Assembly: GCA_021162905.1 (NCBI GenBank)
Contig: JAGGXT010000012.1
Location: 1 to 14,329, forward strand
Source: Candidatus Odinarchaeota archaeon
Lineage (GTDB): Archaea > Asgardarchaeota > JAGGXT01
Length of the DNA: 14,329 bases
Reading direction: 5' to 3'
Shown here: one piece after another, positions 1 to 6,662 of the stretch
Layout of the letters: the number at the start of each line of letters is the position of its first letter
How positions within the stretch are numbered: the first letter of the stretch is position 1
Notes under the pieces: generated by a model
Told to the model about the DNA's origin: nothing
What the model saw: only the letters and a program-made list of their open reading frames with translations
The model's database searches: none
Made by a program: the position numbers and the translations under genes

Positions 1-18
1 ACTAAGGCTTATGTTATC

Positions 19-27
19 TTTATATAT
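19..27 (+). promoter_or_regulatory. TATA-like box of the DUF47 gene
   Basis: TTTATATAT lies about 45 nt before the ATG at 73, which puts a start site near 45-50 and gives a short leader. GGAGG at 61-65 is spaced 7 nt from the ATG and is a strong ribosome binding site. No clear purine-rich BRE can be singled out upstream. Confidence 0.5.
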
Positions 28-72
28 TTTTAATAAGGAAATTTTCTTTACATATATGTAGGAGGAAATCAG

Positions 73-741
73 ATGCCTTCTGAGCTTAAAGGATGGTTAA
101 CTAAAAGAAGAGAAACTAAAGTGATAAATCTGCTTGGGAAGCATACAAGTTTTGTCGTAGACGCGACTAATGAGCTATTTAATGCTCTAAAAAATCTCAA
201 AGAGAATAAGGTGAATGCAGCAATTGAATCCATTGAGCGCGTAATCCATTATGAAAAAGAAGCTGACAATTTGGATAGACAAATTTCTGCAGAGCTAGCT
301 AAGGGGGAGCTTCCTCCAAAAGATCGTGAAGACTTATTTGCGTTAGTTAGACGTGTTGACTTTGTAGCGGATTGGGCAAAAGATGCAGCAGTAAACCTGA
401 AAATCTTGTTAGAGAGGAACTTTAATATTGAGGAGGATGTCTTAAAGTTAGCTCTAAAAATGGCAGATTTGAATAAAAAATGCGCATTAACTTTAAGAAA
501 GGCTATTGACTACCTACTATCGGATATTGAGAAATCTTTAGAACTAGTTGCAGAAGTAGAAAGAATGGAGCATGAAATAGACCTAATATATTACGATGCA
601 AAATCATTACTTACTAATCATCTGGGAAGTCCTGGTGCAGTAATCATCTTAAGAGATATGCTAAATGATATAGAGAGATCATCTGATTTAGCAGAGGATG
701 CTAGTGACTTAATTAAAGTTATAGCAATTCGTTTTAAATAA
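73..741 (+). CDS. PhoU-like DUF47 family protein (TIGR00153 type)
   Basis: This 222-residue, all-helical, probably cytoplasmic protein matches the DUF47/PhoU_div family, two PhoU-like helical bundles thought to bind metal and to regulate phosphate uptake. The family's repeated acidic E/DxxxD motifs are visible: HYEKEAD near residue 58, RRVDFVADWAKDAA near 92, ERMEHEID near 163, and DIERSSDLAEDASD near 197. The length is normal for the family. The ATG at 73 is fixed by GGAGG 7 nt upstream. Members are often paired with a Pit-type phosphate permease; none is visible downstream, and anything upstream lies outside the window. A separate promoter-like region precedes the next gene, so it is probably not co-transcribed with the ATP synthase. 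Family assignment is confident; the biological role is inferred. Confidence 0.85.
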   Translation: MPSELKGWLTKRRETKVINLLGKHTSFVVDATNELFNALKNLKENKVNAAIESIERVIHYEKEADNLDRQISAELAKGELPPKDREDLFALVRRVDFVADWAKDAAVNLKILLERNFNIEEDVLKLALKMADLNKKCALTLRKAIDYLLSDIEKSLELVAEVERMEHEIDLIYYDAKSLLTNHLGSPGAVIILRDMLNDIERSSDLAEDASDLIKVIAIRFK

Positions 742-791
742 ATGATAAAATAGTTTTAATCGTGTTTAAAGGAATTTCATATACGCTTACG

Positions 792-800
792 TTATATTTA
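792..800 (+). promoter_or_regulatory. Candidate TATA box for the atpI-atpK transcript
   Basis: The 142-nt gap between the DUF47 gene and atpI contains TTATATTTA at 792-800, about 84 nt before the ATG at 884. This would place initiation near 822. The DUF47 stop is followed by T-rich stretches (753-768) that could end its transcript. The whole gap is AT-rich, so the exact box is uncertain. Confidence 0.35.
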
Positions 801-883
801 TTAACACTAAATTTTAACTATAGTAGAAAATTTTTGTATTTCTAAAAGTCCTTTCAATGATATACTAAGATAAGGTGTTTACT

Positions 884-2896
884 ATGCTTGTCCCTGTGAA
901 AAAATTGACAATCATCACTTTAGCTGATTTAGAAGAAGAGCTTTTATGGGACTTGGGTAAACTTGGCGCAGTACAGCTTAAAAGATTAAGTGAAGATGAA
1001 TTTCTTGGATTCAGAAAGGTACCAGAGGAGGAGCTACGTAAATATGAGGCGCTTCTAGATCGCTTCAATAATTTGTATAATTCACTATGTCCTGGTTGTA
1101 AAATACCTTATAAGAAATTTACAATGCCGAAGAGAAAAGAGGACCCTGTTGAAATAGAAAAAGAGATATCTCAATATGAGAGCAAATTGGCCTATATTAC
1201 AACAGAATTAAGTAGGAATGAACAGAGAATTAAATCACTGAAGTCTGTAAAGTCGGCTCTTAAGATTCTGAAGAAATGTAATATCAATCCACAAGAAATA
1301 GGAACATTTGCTCATCTTTTTTCAATAATAGGTATAATGAATAAAAAATATGCAGAAGAGTTAAAAGAAAAGTTTTCTAAGTTTTCTCAAGTCATCCTTA
1401 AAATTTATGAATATACGGAAAATGAAGTAGTTATATTTCTTACATCCCTTATTGAGTTACAACCACAAATAAGAAAAATTTTAATGGCTTGCGAATTCAA
1501 TGAGTTAAAGATTCCTCCAGAAGTACCACCAAAAATAGAGGATGCTCTACAATGGGTTGATGATGAAATAAGAAAATCTCAAGCAGAAATTGATGATTTA
1601 AGGCAGCAGAAGGAGCTTTTACGAAATGAATTTTTAGAAAATGCGTACATTTTAAGAAGGAAAATAACATTATCTTATAAATTATGTCTTGCGCAAACGC
1701 ATCTCTTAAGAAGCAAACTTATGATTGTTCTCCAAGGATGGCTACCAGAAGATAAAATAAGCGAAATCACAAAATTTTTAGAAGATACTAAAAAGCATGT
1801 TGAAGGAAAAATCCTTTACTATTTTGAAGACCCCTCCCCCAATGAGGAAGTTCCTACTGTTCTAAGAAATCCTAAAATGTTTAGAGCTTATGAATCACTA
1901 ATTAGACAATATGGAACTCCTGTTCATTATGAGTATGATCCTACAATGGTTGGTGGAATTTTATGGACTATAATGTTTGGTTTAATGTTTCCTGATTATG
2001 GCGAGGGATTTGTAATATTTCTGTTAGGCATTATTTTCTCTTATATTTTAAAGAGAAAAACTATAATGGGTGTTTCTACAAAAAAATTAGGCAACTTAAT
2101 GATGGGAATGGGAATATCGGCCATATTTTTTGGTCTTTTGATTGGTGAGTTTTTCCTTACTGAAGTAGAACCTTTATGGCCTGGATTATCTCGTGGATGG
2201 ATCGAAGAGCCTTATTATATACTCTGGCTGCTAAAAATAGCAGTTTTCTTTGGAATTGCCGAAATAATAATAGGTATGTTACTAAATATACAACAAAATT
2301 TGAAATATGGCCATAAAGTAGAAGCTATCTTCGGAGAACACGGTCTAGCTGGGTTAATAGGATTCCTTGGTATTGTCATTCTAGCATTTTCATTCATAGG
2401 TATTCGCATATTACCTCCATTAACTTTACCTACCCCTATCCTCGGGGTTTCTAGGCTACCAGCCATTGATTTCCCCGAAGCTGATTTAAATAATCTCTTC
2501 AATTTGCAAAGAAATTGGAGTATATTCCTTTCGTTAATATTAATAGCCATTGCGATAGGAGCCCTATTATATAAATCTATCATTGAGAAAGAAGGAATAG
2601 TACTAGGTTTTAGTGTAATCTATGAAACAATACTTTCCTTCATAACAAACATGCTATCGTTTGTGAGGATAGCGGGATTTGCTATAGCTCATGCAGCTCT
2701 CGCAATGGTGGTCATGAAATTATTAGAATATGACTTAATACTAGGTGTAGGTATGGGCCTTATATTTCTTAATGCTTTTGCTTTAGCACTTGAACTAATG
2801 GTAGTTATGATTCAAGCAACACGTTTGCTTTTCTATGAGTTTCTAACGAAGTTCTATGAAGGATCAGGAGAAATGTTTAAACCGTTCAAGCTTTAA
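884..2896 (+). CDS. atpI: A-type ATP synthase subunit I (a-subunit homologue)
   Basis: This 670-residue stator subunit carries the half-channels for ion entry to the c-ring. Residues 1 to about 345 are a soluble, partly coiled-coil arm that joins the peripheral stalks. The rest is a hydrophobic domain of about eight membrane helices, starting at the family signature MFGLMFPDYGEG (near 364). The essential channel arginine is R595 in LSFVRIAGFAIAHAALA, and the C-terminal TRLLFYEFLTKFYEGSG signature is intact. The start is taken as ATG 884, because AAGGTG (872-877) sits 6 nt upstream; the GTG at 875 lies inside that SD. A CPGC pair at residues 69-72 in the soluble arm is unusual. It is followed by atpK after 107 nt. 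Confidence 0.95.
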   Translation: MLVPVKKLTIITLADLEEELLWDLGKLGAVQLKRLSEDEFLGFRKVPEEELRKYEALLDRFNNLYNSLCPGCKIPYKKFTMPKRKEDPVEIEKEISQYESKLAYITTELSRNEQRIKSLKSVKSALKILKKCNINPQEIGTFAHLFSIIGIMNKKYAEELKEKFSKFSQVILKIYEYTENEVVIFLTSLIELQPQIRKILMACEFNELKIPPEVPPKIEDALQWVDDEIRKSQAEIDDLRQQKELLRNEFLENAYILRRKITLSYKLCLAQTHLLRSKLMIVLQGWLPEDKISEITKFLEDTKKHVEGKILYYFEDPSPNEEVPTVLRNPKMFRAYESLIRQYGTPVHYEYDPTMVGGILWTIMFGLMFPDYGEGFVIFLLGIIFSYILKRKTIMGVSTKKLGNLMMGMGISAIFFGLLIGEFFLTEVEPLWPGLSRGWIEEPYYILWLLKIAVFFGIAEIIIGMLLNIQQNLKYGHKVEAIFGEHGLAGLIGFLGIVILAFSFIGIRILPPLTLPTPILGVSRLPAIDFPEADLNNLFNLQRNWSIFLSLILIAIAIGALLYKSIIEKEGIVLGFSVIYETILSFITNMLSFVRIAGFAIAHAALAMVVMKLLEYDLILGVGMGLIFLNAFALALELMVVMIQATRLLFYEFLTKFYEGSGEMFKPFKL

Positions 2897-3003
2897 CTTT
2901 TTGTTTATTTTAAGTGATTGTAATAAATTATTTTCCATAAAATTTAATAGAAAGTATCTGTGTGATTATTTTGTCTCCTTGATAAAACTAGGAGTGTGTG
3001 AAA

Positions 3004-3327
3004 ATGAACATGAGAACATGGATGATGATTAGTTTCTTCCTGGCATATGTATCTCTAGCTTTATCATCCTGTCAAGTATTTGCTTATCAGATGACTGCTG
3101 AGGAGGCTACGTTTTTTAGTTATAAATTCATGTCAATGGCTCTTGCTGTGGCACTACCAGCCCTTGCTGCGGGTTTTGCTGTAGCTAGAACAGGTACCTC
3201 TGCTATTGCAAGTATTACAGAAAAACCAGAACTTTTTGGTAAAACAATAATTTTCGTAGGTCTCGCTGAAGGTATTGCTATATACGGTCTACTGATTGCA
3301 TTCTTAATTTGGATTACAGGTGCTTAA
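3004..3327 (+). CDS. atpK: A-type ATP synthase subunit K (c-ring proteolipid)
   Basis: This 107-residue membrane protein forms the rotor ring that carries ions past subunit I. Residues 1 to about 27 (ending in VFA) look like a cleavable signal peptide; two membrane helices follow at roughly 40-65 and 78-105. The ion-binding carboxylate is E89 in VGLAEGIAIYGLL. A Tyr five residues later matches the carboxylate-stabilising Tyr of other c-subunits. The first helix contains no Gln and the residue after E89 is Gly, unlike Na+-binding rings, so H+ coupling is inferred. The ATG at 3004 is preferred over the GTG at 2998 because AGGAG (2990-2994) lies 9 nt from the ATG and only 3 from the GTG. A single hairpin plus leader is short compared with the two- and three-hairpin forms of some euryarchaea. 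Confidence 0.93.
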   Translation: MNMRTWMMISFFLAYVSLALSSCQVFAYQMTAEEATFFSYKFMSMALAVALPALAAGFAVARTGTSAIASITEKPELFGKTIIFVGLAEGIAIYGLLIAFLIWITGA

Positions 3328-3574
3328 CTGGAGCTGTAAGCCTTTGAGTATGGACTATCGAAAAATAAACAAACAGCTTATGAAAATCTACTTTTTTCTT
3401 CTTGTTTTGATACAGTTTATTGGAATATATATTTTCATTTTTTACGTTGAAAAAAATATCCTAACGGTAATATTTTTTGGTCTTCTTCTTGGAGTTTTAT
3501 GGCCTGTACTATTAGGCTTGGCTTTAATAAAATATTTCTCGGAAAAAGTAAGAGGACAATCAAGCAATCCATAA
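3320..3574 (+). CDS. Small two-helix membrane protein of unknown function in the ATP synthase cluster
   Basis: I do not recognise this family. The longest version is 84 residues. It has a basic N-terminus (MDYRKINKQLMK), a membrane helix at about 24-43, a short acidic/basic turn, a second helix at about 48-70, and a charged tail (KYFSEKVRGQ). GTG 3320 overlaps the atpK stop by 8 nt. Other starts are TTG 3344, which has GGAG (3330-3333) 10 nt upstream, and ATG 3350, giving 74 residues. It is clearly the third gene of the I-K transcript and ends 11 nt before the end of convergent atpC. Size, topology and position recall bacterial AtpI/UncI, the small membrane helper of F-type c-ring assembly, but I see no sequence evidence of homology. 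An uncharacterised ring assembly or stability factor is one possibility. Confidence 0.7.
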   Translation: MLNWSCKPLSMDYRKINKQLMKIYFFLLVLIQFIGIYIFIFYVEKNILTVIFFGLLLGVLWPVLLGLALIKYFSEKVRGQSSNP

Positions 3575-3585
3575 AGAACATAGTC

Positions 3586-4608
3586 TCATTGGATTATAGC
3601 ATATATTAAATGTGCAATTTTTTCTTTAGGAGGCACATTAAATTGAGTTGCAATTGTAACAAAGTGCAAATCCCTCATTTCGATCTCTGCTAGAACTATG
3701 AAGTAATAAATAAAGGCGATATCTATAAATTCCTCTGTGATCCTTCTTCTTATATGGCTCCTAATTATTCTATATCCTTCCACCTTAGCTAAGCCATCCT
3801 TCCCATCAAGGATTAAACTAACAATTTTTTCGTATGGGGCTAAGAGCTCTATAACTTCTTTATTCGATCTAGCAGATATTACGCGTCTTAAAGAGTGCAT
3901 ATTTACTTTGCACGGATATGGTATAAATGCGATTTTTATAACTTCTTCAGAATACCTATGTAAGTAACTAGTAGTCGCGTTAAAGACATTTTCTATGTCA
4001 ACTTCTACACGAACTACGTTCTCTATGCGTCTTCTACTATTCCTTGGTAGCCTCATCAGCTCTAAGAAAACGTCGTCGAAATATTTTCTCTTTAGATAAA
4101 ACTCCAGTGGGAGAATACTGTCATACTTTCTATAAAGTTCTATTACATACTCTGGTATTTTATAGCCTGTATATTTCATAATTTTAAGTAGTAGCTCCTC
4201 AATATTCTTTGCTTCCAGTAACTCCTCTATATTGATTTGTAGAAAATAAAATCTAGACATTTTTTCTAAGATTTCGTGAATGGGCGTTTCTGCTTTCTTA
4301 AATTTTAGAATATTTATGATATTTTCAATATCGAATTTACTAAGGTATGTAGCAATGAAATCTTGAACTCTTTTGGGCGCATCTTTCAAAACTGTTGTTA
4401 TTCTATCTTCAAAAACCCTATCGACTATTTTCTTCACGCTAGAAATTGATGGGACTTTTTCCCTTCTAATATACTTTCCATATTCTGTTGGAAAAAGTAA
4501 AGTAAGTAGATCCTCAAGACTTCTGGCAACAGCTAATCCTTTAAGCATATCTGATGGAAGAAATTTTGTAATCATGGCGTGCGCTCTTACAATAGGATAT
4601 TCAGACAT
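3586..4608 (-). CDS. atpC: A-type ATP synthase subunit C (V-ATPase d homologue)
   Basis: This 340-residue, mostly helical protein couples the central D/F stalk to the c-ring. The N-terminus matches the family (YPIVRAHAMITKFLPSDMLKGLAVARSLEDLLTLL), and weakly repeated helical bundles follow, as expected for the three-domain funnel. Length is normal. The ATG at 4608 has a near-perfect SD (AGGAGGT, about 4621-4615) with 7-nt spacing. That SD overlaps the stop codon of atpD, which ends 4 nt upstream, indicating translational coupling. It is the last gene of the F-H-E-A-B-D-C transcript, whereas in the common archaeal H-I-K-E-C-F-A-B-D order it precedes atpF. Confidence 0.93.
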   Translation of the reverse strand: MSEYPIVRAHAMITKFLPSDMLKGLAVARSLEDLLTLLFPTEYGKYIRREKVPSISSVKKIVDRVFEDRITTVLKDAPKRVQDFIATYLSKFDIENIINILKFKKAETPIHEILEKMSRFYFLQINIEELLEAKNIEELLLKIMKYTGYKIPEYVIELYRKYDSILPLEFYLKRKYFDDVFLELMRLPRNSRRRIENVVRVEVDIENVFNATTSYLHRYSEEVIKIAFIPYPCKVNMHSLRRVISARSNKEVIELLAPYEKIVSLILDGKDGLAKVEGYRIIRSHIRRRITEEFIDIAFIYYFIVLAEIEMRDLHFVTIATQFNVPPKEKIAHLIYAIIQ

Positions 4609-4612
4609 AATG

Positions 4613-5245
4613 TTACCTCCTTCTTTCTAATATTATATCTCTCACAAGTTTTATTCTAGTAAATTCTTCAAGCATATCCTCATCTAATAAATCCTCTATA
4701 TACTTTAAAGTTTGTTTCATCTCTGGTATAACTATTTTTTCAAGTGCATTTACCATCCTGTTTGTTCTTTCTAAGTCGTCGGAGACAATCTCTATTTTCA
4801 TTTCCAACTCACTTAATTTAATAATCGTTCTTAGTAGTTCTTTATACTTCTTTGCAATGCCTACAAGGGCTGGTGATATTTTATTTTCTATATTCGGTTC
4901 GCTTCTTAGCTTAAGAAATGGTACATGTACGCCCATAATACTTTTTGGTAAAATGTAAATATCAACATCTTTTGGAATAGCTACAGCTTGTGCACTAATA
5001 GTACTCTCTCCAAGCAGCGCATAAAGTTTTCTAAATTCTTTTAGTACTTCTTTTATCTTTCTCTCATATTCCCGTCTAACTATTTTAAGTTGATCCAAGT
5101 CCTCTCTAAGTTTTCTTGTTAATTCATCACGTTTCATTTCTAACAACTTATATCCATCCTCGATGTATTTCACTTTCTTTTTAAATTCTAAGTAGAATCC
5201 CCTAGTAGGCATTATACGCATTCCGCGAACAGCCACTTTCTTCAC
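4613..5245 (-). CDS. atpD: A-type ATP synthase subunit D (central stalk)
   Basis: This is the 210-residue antiparallel coiled-coil rotor shaft that turns inside the A3B3 head with subunit F. The family pattern PTRGFYLEFKKKVKYIEDGYKLLEMKRDEL lies near the N-terminus, and a second long amphipathic helix (about 135-205) ends in a basic tail. The longest frame starts at GTG 5245, immediately after the atpB stop (5248-5246). In homologues the PTR motif usually lies only a few residues from the start, so ATG at 5221 (M9) or 5212 (M12) are real alternatives giving 202 or 199 residues. None of the three has a convincing SD, so re-initiation after atpB is likely. Confidence 0.92.
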   Translation of the reverse strand: MKKVAVRGMRIMPTRGFYLEFKKKVKYIEDGYKLLEMKRDELTRKLREDLDQLKIVRREYERKIKEVLKEFRKLYALLGESTISAQAVAIPKDVDIYILPKSIMGVHVPFLKLRSEPNIENKISPALVGIAKKYKELLRTIIKLSELEMKIEIVSDDLERTNRMVNALEKIVIPEMKQTLKYIEDLLDEDMLEEFTRIKLVRDIILERRR

Positions 5246-6652
5246 CTAGCTCTCATTTGATATAACCTTTTGCTTATAACGTGGATGATATTTCTTAATG
5301 TATTCCTCCTTTATTCTTATCAAATCATCTTCTGGTAGCATTGCAAGTAGGTCCCATGCGATTTCTAATGTTTTTTCAATTGGTCTATTCTCATAAAATC
5401 CTTGATTAATAAATTTCTTTTCGAACTCTTCTGCAAATCTAAGATATTTTATCTCTCTCTCACTTAACCCTACTTCTCCAACTATCCTTACAAGCCCTCT
5501 TGCTTTCACACCTTCTGCGTAAGAGACATATAGCTGATCAGAAACATTAGGATGATCTTCCCTAGTTCTACCCTTTCCAATACCGTCCTTCATCAGTCTC
5601 GATAGAGATGGTAATACGTTTATTGGTGGATAGATACCCTTAGCATAAAGTTCTCTATCTAATATCAATTGTCCCTCGGTAATATATCCACTTAAGTCTG
5701 GTATAGGATGCGTTATATCTCCACCAGGCATCGTTAAAATAGGCATCAGTGTAACTGAACCTTTTTTACCCTTTATTTTTCCAGCTCTTTCATAAATTGT
5801 TGCTAAGTCAGAGTAAAGATATCCCGGATATCCCTTTCTAGCTGGGACCTCCTCTCGAGCTACTGATATCGATCTGAGAGCTTCTGCATAGTTTGTCATA
5901 TCTGTAATGATTGTCAGAGTGTGCATATCTAATTCAAAAGCTAAATATTCTGCAATAGTAAGTGCAACTCTCGGTGCAACTATACGTTCAATAACAGGGT
6001 CATCAGCTAGGTTCAATATCATAACAGATCGGTTCAGCGCTCCTGTTTTTTCAAATTCAGATTTGAAATACTCAAATTCTTCATGTTTAATTCCGAGTGC
6101 TGCGAAAACTATAGCAAAATCTTCTTCTTTACCTGGAATTGTTGCTTGTCTAGCAACTTGTGCTGCTATTTGATTATGTGGTAATCCTGCCTCTGAGAAG
6201 ATTGGTAGCTTCTGTCCCCTAATTAGAGAGTTCATACCATCTATTGCAGAGATCCCTGTTTGAATAAATTCACTAGGAGGTTCCCTTGCTGCGGGGTTTA
6301 TTACCGATCCGAAAACTTCTCTTTCCTCCTCTCCTATAGGCTCTGGTAACCCATCCAGTGGCCTAAAGTCGCCACTGAAAATCCTACCTATTACATCCTC
6401 AGATAAAGGTATTTTCATGACTTCCCCTGTAAATCTGATACCAACATTAAGATTTAATCCTTCTGTTCTTCCAAAGACTTGAACAATTGCTCTATCTTTT
6501 GATACATCAAGTACGCTACCTATGATCTCTGTTCCATCATCGAGTTTTATTTCTACAACTTCATTATATCTAACATCATGAATTCCTGTAACTACCAATA
6601 AAGGTCCTCTGATTTCTTTAACTGTTCTGTAGATTAATCCTGATTTTTCCAT
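5246..6652 (-). CDS. atpB: A-type ATP synthase subunit B (non-catalytic)
   Basis: This 468-residue regulatory subunit alternates with catalytic subunit A in the hexamer. The N-terminal beta-barrel begins at [17 protein letters not shown]. The degenerate nucleotide-binding loop [18 protein letters not shown] replaces a Walker A sequence, as is normal for [20 protein letters not shown] and the C-terminal MLPEDDL stretch are conserved. The reading frame extends upstream to 6685 and would add [11 protein letters not shown], but ATG 6652 is chosen. AGGAGGG (6664-6658) lies 5 nt upstream, overlaps the atpA stop, and the shorter form matches the family N-terminus. atpD follows with no spacer. Confidence 0.95.
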   Translation of the reverse strand: MEKSGLIYRTVKEIRGPLLVVTGIHDVRYNEVVEIKLDDGTEIIGSVLDVSKDRAIVQVFGRTEGLNLNVGIRFTGEVMKIPLSEDVIGRIFSGDFRPLDGLPEPIGEEEREVFGSVINPAAREPPSEFIQTGISAIDGMNSLIRGQKLPIFSEAGLPHNQIAAQVARQATIPGKEEDFAIVFAALGIKHEEFEYFKSEFEKTGALNRSVMILNLADDPVIERIVAPRVALTIAEYLAFELDMHTLTIITDMTNYAEALRSISVAREEVPARKGYPGYLYSDLATIYERAGKIKGKKGSVTLMPILTMPGGDITHPIPDLSGYITEGQLILDRELYAKGIYPPINVLPSLSRLMKDGIGKGRTREDHPNVSDQLYVSYAEGVKARGLVRIVGEVGLSEREIKYLRFAEEFEKKFINQGFYENRPIEKTLEIAWDLLAMLPEDDLIRIKEEYIKKYHPRYKQKVISNES

Positions 6653-6662
6653 ATAATCCCTC

